Part shown: in pieces, positions 23,781 through 34,859 of the stretch
How the letters are laid out: every line of letters begins with the position of its first letter
How positions within the stretch are numbered: position 1 is the first letter of the stretch
Origin: Gnetum montanum
Lineage: Eukaryota > Streptophyta > Gnetopsida > Gnetales > Gnetaceae
Length of the DNA stretch: 64,000 bases
Assembly (NCBI GenBank): GCA_015680685.1
Contig: MNCI01011145.1
Coordinates: forward strand, 127,930-191,929
Reading direction: 5' to 3'
Notes under the pieces: generated by a model
What the model saw: the letters and a program-made list of their open reading frames with translations, nothing else
The model's database searches: none
What the model was told of the DNA's origin: nothing
Position numbers and translations under genes: made by a program

Positions 23781-25170
23781 CAAGCAGGATTAATAACCAT
23801 TTTTCATTTTCTTTGATTTTACAACCTTTTTGTTTTCCAGTTTTTCAACTTTTTGTTTTATCTTTTTATGTTTTTGTGTTTTCTCTTTTTACATTTTTTG
23901 TAAGTAATCTCATCTACGAATAAAACACTCATGTGGATCGTTGGTCGAGGTGTGTTCTATGTTATTAAGTTTCAGACGATCAATTATGTGGACAATGAGC
24001 CCACTACATCCACTCCTCCATTCTACAAATAAGAGGTTCTGTTCTAGGGTGCAGTGATATTCTTAACATTTTTAAACCTTAAAATTAATTTTGTGTTCAT
24101 TGTACCCAGAATGAAGAAGGAAGGACCAAGAGGGAATGATTAGGGTGTGACATTAAGGGGACTTGTGGATTCTCTTTGGTGACATCTATGGGAATTCTCA
24201 TGCAACATGGTTATACTAAGATCCTTGTAGATCTAATGAAATGGGAGTAAGAGTAATTCAAATGGGCACTCAACAATCAAATACTATTCTAGGGGATCCC
24301 ACTGGAAAGACATGCACCCATGCCTGAAGGTTGGCGATTTCTCTAGATTCAGTAAAGTGAAGAAAACAAAAGAAGAAGAATGAAAAGAAAAAGAAAAAGG
24401 AAAAGGAAGGGTCATAAAACAAAAATCACTCCTCCCTTGAATAAAACACCAAGTGATCGTATGCCTTGTTGTCATGATACTCTCATAGTTGTTCATCATG
24501 GGATGAAACAATGCGATATCACTGATTAGAGGAATGGACTTGGTCCTAATCTTAGAATGACAGGTTAATGACACTTTAACCATGCTTTTCATGCAGGATT
24601 CATTGTGCCTTGAGTTAGTTACCTCATGTCCCAATATCTCTGATCCCTTCTACACTTCGTCTCATCTCACTGTTCAGGTAATTATAGCTCGTGTCTCGTG
24701 TAGCATAGACTTCTCACCTCATTCCGGTGATATTTACATGTGTGTGTTTTGTGGAGTTAGTGCAGATTACATCTAACCCTTCTAGTGCCCATGGACACTT
24801 TAAGTGTGGTTACACAAGGGCATTATAGGTTGGAACCTGCTTTGGGGAGGATCCACTTGTGTAATCTTTTGTAATCCTCACTTAGGAAATAGCTCACGCA
24901 CAAAATTTCTTATCCTTAGCTTAATTTTTCATAATTCTCTTTCCCTACTATTATCCCTCTGAATTTTAACGTTCCAATGTACCATTACATTCCCTTTTTT
25001 TAACTGCCAAATTTTTACAGCTAAAGTTCACATAATTATCCTTAATGGTGCCTCTCAAATCAATGAAATTACCCTAAAACATCTTAATAATTGTCAATTT
25101 CCTCAATATTCCACATTAATTTCAAGAAAATTCTTTAAAAATTTGGTATTTCCTTGGTGTTTCACATCAC
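23781..25170 (+). other. Linker of element A between gag and P2
   Basis: No gene is seen. A T-rich tract follows gag (23796-23905). The region contains blocks shared with C (GTGTGACATTAAGGGGAC near 24147, compare 62255) and with B (GGGGAGGATCCACTTGTGTAAT near 24844, compare 48016). A Lys-rich patch at 24350-24420 reads like KKTKEEE but is short and broken. Confidence 0.6.
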
Positions 25171-25175
25171 TAGGG

Positions 25176-25266
25176 ACGAGATATCGCATACGCGATACCG
25201 CGTACGCGATATCGCATCCCACAGGATATCACGTATGCGATATTGCCTTCTATTTACCTATAAATA
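25176..25266 (+). promoter_or_regulatory. P2 of element A: GATATCGC palindromic array and TATA box
   Basis: The array 25176-25246 holds GAGATATCGCATACGCG, GCGTACGCGATATCGC, GGATATCACG and GCGATATTGC. TATAAATA follows at 25259-25266. The ORF2 ATG is about 470 bp further on. The words are those of this element's own LTR U3, but the sequence after the TATA box is not LTR-like and instead resembles the leaders of P2 in D and F. An independent promoter is inferred. Confidence 0.6.
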
Positions 25267-25734
25267 GGTACCCCTGCCGTAACACTTAGCATCATTTTTC
25301 CATTCAAACAGGTGGAGTTGAAACTTTTTTCTACGACTTGCGATTGCGTGACCCTTGCTTTTCCACTCATATCTCGCTCACTAATACTCCGATTTGAATT
25401 CCGTTTAAACCTGCTTGAACTTGGAGTGTTTAGCTTATTTGTGGGGGAGAGACACTTACCAAAAAGTGCCTAAATTTTTTGAAATTTATCATCGCCCAAA
25501 GGACATCAATTAGGGTAATTAACTGTAACACTTAGAATAATTGTGCTAAAAATCATATGACCTTAGGTACACTGGGAGACTAAAATGACAACCACCTAAG
25601 TCACAAGACCCATTATTACAAACTTTTAGGCACGATCACATGTTATAACATAAGATCTTTAATTAAGGCAAGTAGTAAGGTATAACTTAACTTTAAAAAC
25701 AACCTTACTAATGCTTGATCCGTGTGATTGTAGA

Positions 25735-28524
25735 ATGGCCTCGAAACGTGCACAACAGGAGGGTCCTATTCAAGGTGGAATGAAACAATCTTGGAGAGGT
25801 GGAAGACAAGGCCCAACCAGACAACATGTAGAATAGGAGGTGCAATCATTCAGCATCCACCAAGATGAACCTCCTACCGGATAGTCTGGGTAGTTAGAAG
25901 GAGGAGCTGTTGCTATGCCTAAATTGGGAAAACAACTAACGTTGCCCCAAGAATGTGTTTAGGATATCCATGAGAAGTCCACATTCGCCGCTGTGATTAT
26001 GGAGTTAAACTTTGAATCTTTTGCAAAGTTCACTCCTGAGGCTGTTAGGGATCACCTCAAAGGGTCTACCTTATGGCCTATCCTCTATGAAAGCAGTTCC
26101 TGGTACCTAGGAGAAACGTACCAATTTTAGCACAATATAGAGCAAGGCACCACTGTTAATATTTGTGGTGTGATAGTTGACTTCTTTGCACAGGCTATTT
26201 CGGAAGTGTTAAACCTTTCGAATACAGGGCCCCATGTTGCTTAGTTATCCACCCGTTTCGACCCCGATGTGCGAAAGGATAGGTTGGAGAAGGCTTATGG
26301 TAGAGAGAAGCCATTTGGAGAATTGACGACGAAAGAGAGGGTTTATTTCAAAATTTGACCCTATCACCTCTTCCCCACAAAGGGATTGAAAAGAATATCT
26401 ACGTATGCGGCTAGAGGATGTGCAGTGTTGATGGGAAAGGTTAACGCTAACCTACCCCATCTATACTTGACGGAGATCCTAAGGCGGTTCAAAGAACGAA
26501 AGATAGGGAAGATGGCACTACCTTTCCCTTGTCTTATTAGAAAGCTATGCCAATGTGTTGGTATTCAGGGATACACCAATGACATCCTCCAAAAATCCTA
26601 GACTGCTTCATATGCTGAATTGCTAAAGGTGCTAGCTCCAAGAAAGAGCACTGGCAAAGAGCTGAGACCCGAAGAAGAATAAGAACAGATGACTAGACCA
26701 CCTACAACTAAAATTGCAGGAACTAGTCAACCTCCAGCCACAGGTCCCAGCCAACAACAAGAAGTAAGGCCTAGCACAAGCCAGGATCAGCCGCTGCCAC
26801 CGTAAGACTATAGACTATCGATGAGCCATCTTAGGGCCATCGCTGAAACGATCAGTTGGGGAAGTCGTGATGACACAAACCTCTTCCATGTCATTGATGA
26901 CGTCAGTCATCCTACAGTTTCATTGGATCACACAAGGAGGGAAATTTCCATTCAAACAAGGGGAGGGGAAAGTACATGGTCACAACAGATCTCAGGAAAT
27001 ACGGCATCTTTCCAGCTGTAGTTAGAGACTGGTGAAGGGGCCACTGTGGTGGTCATGCAACACCAGAATGCCACAGGAGCTACATAAGTGGTTGTAGACC
27101 ACATCAAAGAGTCCTTCAATGTACTTGTTGTGCCACTAGTAGATCTCTCAAGAGCATGGGATGCTCAAACTCTGGCCAGAACCTCAATGACTCCTGCGGA
27201 ACATGAGGATGTACTTGACAGATTACTTCAAACAAGGCAAGTAATGACATCCCTGTTTGACATCCCTCAGGATGTCACAGCAATTTAATCAAACCTCATT
27301 TTCACGAAGGGGAAGCTGGTCATATCCGAAGTAAGGGCTAAGCATGCTGAAGTTGAAATGCAAAGACTACAAGAACAGCTCGTAGCCTTACAAGTAGCAT
27401 AGCGAGACCCTTTACAACTTGTTCCCGTAAACCAACTAGAAAATTTTATAACCAAGCAATTAACAAGATTGATAGCAGAGAATAAAAAGGTGGCAGATGA
27501 AAAGGAGAAGGCTGTTTGAGATGCCTCCACAACAGAAGCACAAACCCATGCGCATCTTAAGGCACTCAATTCCTTAGAAGCAAAAAACAAGCAGTTGGTT
27601 GCAGACAACCTCCGATTGACCACTGTAGAGAAGCAAAAGAACGTTCTCAATAAAAATTTTCATCAGTTACGAGAACAATTCATTCGGGTCAATCGAGATG
27701 TAAGCCATTTAGCCAGAAAAAATTGAACCCTCTCAATGGAGGAGGTACATACTATTCGTCAAAAATCAACTATTGAGATAAGTGCATGGCAAAATAAGGC
27801 TAAACAACATGAGAAGCTAAAGGAAAAATTTTGAGATCAAGTGGGGATGTACAAAAAAATCCTGGAAAAGGAGATTCATATGGCCAAGGCTCAAATCAAC
27901 ACTATCAGTGCTCAACACACTGATTGAAGGGCCATATTGGACACCTACACCCTTGTCCACCAAGCAGAAGTTAACAATTAGGACCTGTAGATTCAGGACT
28001 TGACAGAGTACATGGAGTTGGCAAACCTCAGATATGCCAACCTTGCCATGTTAATAGTAGGGCACCCGAGAATAGAGCTTGAGCAACAAGTAGCTTCCAC
28101 CCACATCAAATATGAATCAAAATTTGCAGAACGTAACAAGCTGTTGGAAAAACTAGATGTTGCAAATTCTGAATTGGAGGTGGTAAAAGCTAGCTACCAT
28201 GGACAAAAAGATGTTGCAACTGACTTGGCTTGATGGCTAATAGATCTTCATGAATACAAAGATAAAGCCAAAGCCTATGAAGAGGAACGATGGGTGTTTG
28301 CGACGTGGTATGTCAAAGCTAACCAAATGTTCCCGCAACTACCCTGTCTGTGGGAAGTGCCAACTCCATCAAACATCAAAACATTAGCATGGATGGCACA
28401 AGACCCTTGGACTAAAGATTAGAAACTCCAAACCATACTTCAACGCCATCAAGCTTCAAAGCCTAGAGCACATGACAAAGGAAAAGCGCCCATGGAGGAG
28501 CCACCACCACCAGGAACTACATGA
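25735..28524 (+). pseudogene. Accessory ORF2 of element A, full-length but with stops
   Basis: One reading frame runs from ATG 25735 (MASKRAQQEG) to TGA 28522 (KGKAPMEEPPPPGTT), about 930 codons with about 20 in-frame stops. Residues 1-75 are basic. About 80-290 is a globular domain (FTPEAVRDHLKG, WYLGETYQF, FGELTTKERVYFKI, LPFPCLIRKLCQCVGI) resembling plant proteins called 'putative plant transposon protein'. About 300-345 is a Pro/Gln/Ser hinge, followed by YRLSMSHL. About 470-880 is a long heptad-like coiled coil (for example QLVADNLRLTTVEKQKNVL). The conserved tail is LAWMAQDPW. No signal peptide or membrane segment is evident, so an envelope protein is unlikely. Function unknown; a DNA- or RNA-binding structural or regulatory protein is possible. 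Confidence 0.75.
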
Positions 28525-28692
28525 GTTCCAAATTTTTGTAGTTGTAGTATTTTTCTGTGTTGTATCTTCCCACACTGTGGCATCATTCCATTTCTTTTTC
28601 CAGTTAATAATCCCATACCGATCCACTGTGTAATCAATGGAGCTTTTTCTCTTTGTAACTCGAGGACGAGTTTTCATTTAGCCATGGGGGTA
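28525..28692 (+). other. 3' noncoding region and polypurine tract of element A
   Basis: It holds the box CTCGAGGACGAGTTTTCATT and then ATGGGGGTA directly before the 3' LTR at 28693. The tract would prime plus-strand DNA synthesis. The same box precedes the tract in B, E and G. Confidence 0.75.
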
Positions 28693-29471
28693 TGATGGGA
28701 CATGATATCGTGTACGTGATATCACAGTTTGCTGCAATGTCTATAAATAAGAAGCAGCTCTCCCTTGCTTAGATAGTTAGTTTAGTTCCTTAGTGAAACT
28801 CTAGCAGTTGACCACTCCAGAGATAGAATTATTTTCTAGTGTCTGCCCGTAGTGTGGTGAATGTAATTATACAGCATCCTTTATTCGAGTGTGACGTACT
28901 TGGACACGCACATGACTGGAAATAAAGATCAAGATTACTTCATCATTGCAACATTCACTTTGTTTTTTTTATTTATTTAATTTTTATTTAATGCTTTCTT
29001 AGTTAATCTCTCTCATCCTTAAACTCCTAGAAACACGGAAGGAGTACGACTTGATTACGAGCATTTAAGTGTGACTACTTGGTAACCTAGTGGCATACCT
29101 AGGACCTGCACTTGGTAATCCCAGTGGTAGTCATGCACGAAGTCCAAGATGTGTATAGATAATCAAGGAATGAATGCTCATCACACTTATGCTAGATTAG
29201 ATTCTCTTACCCTTCCTCTCCTAGCTTAGCTTAGTTAATATTCTTTTCCATTGCCTTCAGGAGTAGCAGTAGATTAGAAACCATCATACACCTCACTTTA
29301 GACTAAACCATACGTGACAACCTAATACTAGTCCAAGTGGGAAGATAGCGAACTGTGACCTAAGGCTAACTATCTAGGTGCTACAACTAGTCCATCTACG
29401 GAGTTCAACCAGATCACGCGTAAATGCTCGTATTCGTATGGTTGAGTGTAGGGGTACCTCACCACTCATCA
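28693..29471 (+). repeat. 3' LTR of element A
   Basis: 779 bp, TGATGGGACATG to CACTCATCA, closely matching the 5' LTR except that the palindromic array is reduced to GATATCGTGTACGTGATATC. TATAAATAAG lies at 28742-28751. It ends exactly before the right ATGGA duplication. Confidence 0.93.
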
Positions 29472-30118
29472 ATGGAAAAAGGTAGTTAAATTCTTAAAAT
29501 ATCAAATAAAAATTTGAGAAAATAATTTCAAAAGGAAATTAAAGAACAAGAATTGGCAAAAGGCATTATATCTCATTCAATGTATGAAAGAATTAAAAAT
29601 GTAATTTCAAAATTGAAGACTAGTAAGAAAATGTGGCAATTTTATCCGTTAAAAATATAAAGATAAGGAGGGCACAAATAATGTTAAGAAAAGTCAAAAA
29701 CTCCAAAGGTTAAGTAGGGAAAACTAGAGAAAACTAAAACAAGAAGTTAAAAAATAAAGAAGAGCACCACCAAATTAAGGAAGTAAAAAAAAATGTAACA
29801 TTTCAAAAACAAAGAAGGGGCTAACAATATTGTTCAAGATAAACATGTATCAACTCATTTTGCTTTCCATTATTAAAATAAGAGAATTCCTTTAAACTTG
29901 TGGTTGTTAGAAAGTGGGTCTACTAATCATATAACATCAAGGATAGATGACTTTAATAAATCAAATTTACAAATGAGATTGACAAAGTTCATCTTGAAGA
30001 TAAAAGAAAATTGGTGGTATTAGAAGTTGAAAACATTATTATCAATTTGGAAGATGAAAATGTATTTGAAATTAGAGATGTTAATTATGTGCTTGATCTC
30101 CAAAATTAATTAACCTAG
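29472..30118 (+). pseudogene. Copia-type gag and protease remnant
   Basis: After the ATGGA duplication the frame resumes with a Copia-style gag segment (KGIISHSMYERIKNVISKLK, then KKMWQF). Near 29890 is LWLLESGSTNHIT, matching the Copia protease signature W-x-x-DSG-x-x-H with Asp changed to Glu. DVNYVLDLQN follows, as in the block after Copia protease. Stops and frameshifts are present and integrase and RT are absent. Confidence 0.65.
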
Positions 30119-30636
30119 TATTCAAAAAGAACTTCTACATTATTTTTTATTAAAAAATACAAAAGCAAAGTTTGAAAATATTCACAATCATATCTACTAC
30201 TTAGAATTAGTACCAAAAGTAAATAAAATTGGAAATATGAAAAATCAAAAGGTGTTTTTAAAAAATGAAAAAAAAATATTGAAGAAATAAAAGACCTAGA
30301 ACACTGCCTATATAATCTATTCAAAAAAGAAAAGAAACTTGTTAGTGCCACAAAATTAGAGATTGAAGAAATACATGATGAAGGAAAAGATGTTCACTTA
30401 GCTCTATCAAATTTAAAAAAAGGTAAAGAAGCTCCACCCACCTTACCAAAGTAATAAAAAGATGAAGAAAATAATTCAAGATATGAAACAATTATTGAAA
30501 TTCAAAATTAGAAAATAGAAGTTCAACCAAGAAAAATGACAATCAAAAACACTAAGCAAGTTTCCAAAATAATTGAAGATTAGTTAAATTCAAAAACAAT
30601 CTACAAAAACTCCAAAGTGAATCCTAAACAAGGGAC
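30119..30636 (+). other. Lys/Glu-rich decayed sequence before the right repeat
   Basis: No known domain. A frame near 30360-30460 reads IEEIHDEGKDVHLALSNLKK with later stops. It probably belongs to the Copia-type element, whose pol has been lost. Confidence 0.35.
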
Positions 30637-30967
30637 TTCTAGTTTTATTATGCACTTTGGAAACCTCTACTCCCCTCATTCCAAATGCCCATATTGTGAT
30701 TTAGAAGTAACAAAAATAAATGAATTTAGCAATCCCAAATCCAAGGTAATAGAAGGCTATATCTACACATCAAAATATAGTAAAAGTACATAGTCACACC
30801 TCAAATCTCAAGAGAAGACATAGATCAAGTAAAGCCAATATATATATATATATATTGTAAAATAGGGACCAAAGCAATGTACTTTATATTTAAATTATTA
30901 TGCCACATAAGATAAGATAAGACGTTTCATTGTTTTTACTTTTATTAAAAGATTTATGGGCAGATGT
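30637..30967 (+). repeat. LTR-like repeat, right copy, truncated by element F
   Basis: It aligns with 19552-19871, including ATAGGGACCAAA and CATAAGATAAGATA. It holds a short (TA)n run at 30838-30855. It ends at 30967, where the LTR of element F begins. Confidence 0.55.
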
Positions 30968-31837
30968 TAATGAGCAGTGGAGTAATCCAGCACCCAACCA
31001 TACAAGTCATGAGTATCCACGCATGACCTAATCATAATCCATTGATGAGGCAATGTTAATATGCTAGCAATTAGTTTAAGTCCAAGACCATTTTCTTCCC
31101 ACATTAAGCTAATGAAGTCTATGTGTATGATTTAGATCACCATAAGGTATATGATATATGATGTTGTTTGAAAAAAATTACTCCTAAGTGTAAACATAAT
31201 GAGATGAAAATAATTTCTAAATCTAAGTAATAGCAAGTAGATCTATTCTATCCTAAGCAATAGGTATTTTTTCCTTATCCTCCGATCATGTCTTGGACTT
31301 ATGCAATTGCCACTAGGTTACAAGTGGGGTTAGCACAGAGCAAATCAAATAACACCACTACTAGGATTACCAAACAACCACACTTAATGTTCAGAACTAG
31401 TTGTACCCATGCTAATGTACTAAGTGCATATGTCAAGTAAGTACTTGAAAAGGTAAAGTGCTAACTAAGAAAACATGAAAAACTATTCTAATTAAACAAA
31501 AAGTAAACTAAGTGATGCCACAATGATGTAAAATAGCTCGATCTTCATTGTCATCCACAAATTGTGTCCAAGTACAATTTGTTTGAATAAAGACTTTGTT
31601 CACTGTCTAACACCACACTATGGGCATACACTTCTATTGCTAAGTTATGAAAACAAACTGAAAGAGGCTAGTTACTATGGAATGAAAATTTATGTGGATT
31701 GTGCACACATGTGTCATATTTATAGGGTTTTACACATCTTGAGATATCATATCAATGATGACATAACATGTGCCATGATGTCGTATCCACAATATCATTG
31801 TTATGATATCATTACTCATCAAAAATTGGACTTATCA
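30968..31837 (-). repeat. 3' LTR of element F
   Basis: On the plus strand it runs from TAATGAGCAGTGGAG to CTTATCA, about 870 bp. U3 has ATGATATCATT and AATATCATTG palindromes (31741-31820) and a TATAAATATG box on minus (about 31713-31725). It is closer to the LTR of C than to that of A. CCATACAAGTCATGAGTATC near its start parallels the LTR ends of the family. Confidence 0.75.
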
Positions 31838-32043
31838 TACCCCAAAAACTGACTAGAAACTCATCCTTAAGTTAAAAAAAATGAGGATTGAGTCCCTTAT
31901 AAAATTGGAAGGTAGATTTGACTATGCATGACTAATTGACTATATAAAAGACACTAAATGTCATAGTGGTGTTTTATGAAAATTTGACACAACTGTAGGA
32001 CAAAACAACAAAACAAGACAAAACTGAAGAAGCTTAATGTTGC
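31838..32043 (-). other. 3' noncoding region and polypurine tract of element F
   Basis: The minus strand reads AAGGATGAGTTTCTAGTCAG followed by TTTTTGGGGTA at the LTR edge, a weakened version of the box and tract found in A, B, E and G. Confidence 0.6.
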
Positions 32044-34298
32044 CTAAGTGATGCTTTATGGTGGTGGGTTTTCCATCGACTACTTTCCTTTATCATCAAG
32101 CTTATAAAATTTCTATCTCTTGAGCAACACCTGAAGCTTCTCTTCCTTTGTTCTAGGGTCATGTACCATCCATGCTAATTGGACAATGGGTGATGGAGCT
32201 AGTACATCCCATGGACATGGCAGTTCTGAAAACATCTAATTGGCCTTAACATAACATGCTACAAACTACCTCCATTCTTCTCTTAATGCTTTGGCCACTT
32301 TGCATATCTCTTGATAATTAGACATTCATCTAGCTAGGTTCACTATAACATCTTTCTAGCCCTAATAGCTGACCTTCACAAATTCAAGCTTGGAGTTTAC
32401 TACAAGTAACTTCTACACTGCATCCTTTTTGTTTGAAAACTCCTTTTGAAATAATAATTACACAGTGGCTACTTGTTGTTCAATTTTATTCCTAGACCTA
32501 CCTGCTATTAACATGGCCAAGCTAACATATCACAAGTTTGATAACCCCATGTATTTTGTCAAGTCCTTAATCTGCAAGTCATTGTTCTTGATCTTTCCTT
32601 TGGTGACCAACAAGTTTCTATCATGACCAACTTTCCTTTGGTGACTATCAATTTTGACTATACTATAGTAATCTATCAATGACATCCTCATGATCAATAA
32701 GAGTATTGAGGTACCAACTAACATTTGAGCATCTCTAGCTCTAGAAAGATCAGCTAGTGACATAACAGGAACATTGAAAGATTCTTTTATGTGATCAGTG
32801 ATTACTTCTATAGCTCTTGCTACATCTCAACACTACATAACCACAACTGTGGCTCTTTCCCTAGTTTTTAGCATCACTTGGAATGATGTAGCATTTCTAG
32901 AAATCTATTGTGACCATTTGTCCCCTCCTCATGACTATAATAAAATCTATCAACTAGTAGGATCAATAGAAACTATGGGTCAGACAACACTATCGATGAA
33001 TTTGTAAATATCTACCCCTTCCCTTATTTCCTAGTTAATAGTTTTAACAATTTGTTATAAATGGCTCATCAATGGCCTATATTCTTGTGGTGGTGGTAGT
33101 GAAACCTACTACTACTATTGTTCTTATTGATGTTGTTGCTCTTGTTCTTGTTACTATTGCTACTATTCTTATTGCTAGCCACTAGCTCTTGCTTGTTGTT
33201 GTTGCAAAGTAGTTTGAGTGGTTTCCCTAGTGCCTATTTTTTTCTTCACCTAATCCTTCTTCTATAGTACTGGTTTGAGCATTTCAGCATATGAGGCATT
33301 CTAAGATTTCCTAATGGTATGATTTGTGTATCCTAGGATGATAGCTTGCCTACATAATTTCCTAATAAGGCAATGGAATGGAAGTGTCAACTTCCCTACT
33401 TTTTTCTTCTCAAACCACCTTTGAATGGTAAGGATGGACAATGTTTGTATTAAAGTTTTTCATTAAGATCATACTTCTTCTAGTTGCATATGTTGAAATC
33501 TAATTAAGCCTTTTGTATTAAAGTTTTTCATTAAGATCACAAGTGATATGTATCAATTTTGAAGTAGGTTTTCTCCTCAAAAGTTAGCTCACTATAATCC
33601 TTGTCATATTTTTCATATGCTCTTTGCAACCATAGTTTCCTTGCATCTATATTAGATCTAGTGGAGACTTGTTCCATCTTTTCTCTTTCATTGGGCATGC
33701 TACATGCTTCAGAAATCACCTTAACTAAATAAGAGACTAAGACTTCCTTGATGTTCATGGTAGTAGCTACTTGTTTATTTTTCCAGAATTGAATTGTCTC
33801 TCCTAAGTACTAATCTCCACTTGTTGTTAAGATGGACCACAAAGGAGATGCTTGAATTTTGGTCTTAAAAGCATCTAGAGCAAACTTGATGAATAGGCCA
33901 AAGTTGAGTTCCACAATCATTGTGCACATGGTGGATTTCTTTTGAATGGCCTAGAGGCATTCAAGTGACTATGTGAATTGCTATCCTTGCTTTGGCACTT
34001 GTGAAACTTCTACCTCCACCTAGGCAAATTTCTTTATGGCAAGGATTTTCTGATGAATGCTAAAAGAATATGCCTCCTTATCTAGATGCTCTACTTGCAA
34101 GGTTTATTCCTCAATTCAACCTCTTTCATGGCCTCTTGATCTTTTGCTCACTAGCTATGAGGGTTCTCTTACTACCCCTCTTTTTGGGATCATTTGCAAT
34201 CATTAAGGACTTCAAAGTTATTAAAATTTTTACACCAATTCTTGATAACTCTTTTCCTTACTCGTACCCTTAGCTAGATCAAGTTCTTAGCTTATCAT
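32044..34298 (-). pseudogene. Accessory ORF2 of element F
   Basis: Aligned with ORF2 of A: TMIVELNF and YLGETIQF (about 33810-33930), then 33537-33758 with ACSMPNEREKMEQVSTRSN and LTFEEKTYFKID. A poly-Gln hinge follows (about 33090-33200, CAA/CAG runs with several TAG/TAA stops), then the YRPLMSHL motif, the coiled-coil half (decayed), and the tail LAWMVHDP with EEKLQVLL near 32115-32190. The stop TAG is at 32044-32046. The exact start is uncertain: the ATG at 34298 meets a stop after three codons, so the true start may have been lost. Confidence 0.6.
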
Positions 34299-34762
34299 GA
34301 TTGTAGAGTTAGAAATTTGTTTTCAAAAAGGAGCCCCCTTAGGTGTCATTTCCATTTTAACCCTTCATAGTTATCAATTTTTCTCTTATTTATGGCCTAA
34401 AAGAGTTGGTGCAATACATTTAATAGAATTTTTTAAGTGTTTCTAAGCTTGGTTTGATTAGCAAATTTTAAAATTCTTATTATTTCCTTATACTTACCCA
34501 TTAAGATGTCTTCCAAGTGTTAGAATTTTTAGGCTTAAATTTCAGCAATATCATGGCAAGTACCATTCCCCCCTCCCCCCACACCACTAAGTTGAGAGCT
34601 CTGTGATCAACAAGATTCAAGAATTTTCGAAATTGGAGATACAAGGAGCAAGTTATGGGCATTGGAAGTTAGGGTGTCAAAGCTTTGATTTTAAAAGAAA
34701 AAAAGGCAAAAACTCTCTCTGTTAGAAAAATTAGGAATGAAAATTGTTTCTAACTCTTCCAC

Positions 34763-34853
34763 GCATATATACTAAATTTATGTGCATGATATCATAGATA
34801 ATATATCACACATACAATATCATAGGCCATTCGATATTGTAGCTATGATATCA
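34763..34853 (-). promoter_or_regulatory. P2 of element F: ATGATATCAT palindromic array and TATA box
   Basis: Array 34786-34853 contains GCATGATATCAT, ACAATATCATAGG, TCGATATTGTAG and CTATGATATCACC. On the minus strand it lies upstream of AGTATATATGC (34763-34773). The words match the U3 of this element's LTR (31741-31820). Confidence 0.55.
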
Positions 34854-34859
34854 CCTTTG

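Larger units (their letters stand above)
20782..29471 (+). mobile_element. Element A: complete non-autonomous retrotransposon, gag plus P2-ORF2, no pol
   Basis: LTRs at 20782-21645 and 28693-29471 are flanked by identical 5-bp duplications ATGGA (20777-20781 and 29472-29476). Internal order is primer site, gag ending in its own stop, T-rich tract and linker, palindromic P2 with TATA, ORF2, polypurine tract. Protease, RT and integrase are absent, so movement would have needed enzymes from a pol-bearing relative such as B, C or D. It sits in a Copia gag. Confidence 0.93.
19552..30967 (+). mobile_element. Decayed Copia-type element, split by element A
   Basis: Two similar direct repeats (19552-19871 and 30637-30967) enclose Copia-like gag and protease remnants. 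Element A is inserted in the gag. Removing A rejoins a reading frame across the ATGGA target site (YDVWSIMEKG). The rest of pol is missing and the right repeat is cut by element F at 30968. Assignment to Ty1/copia rests on the gag motif and on WLLESGSTNHIT, the protease signature. Confidence 0.6.

Noticed and set aside
24284-24634. Minus-strand open frame of 116 codons in the linker of A
   Set aside because: No homologue in the linkers of B, C, D or F and no domain; most likely chance in noncoding sequence.
26386-28524. A host coiled-coil gene
   Set aside because: It lies between a retroelement linker and polypurine tract, is repeated in D, F and G at the same place, and carries many stops.
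25735-28524. Envelope-like gene
   Set aside because: The position fits, but no signal peptide, membrane segment or furin-like site is visible in any copy.
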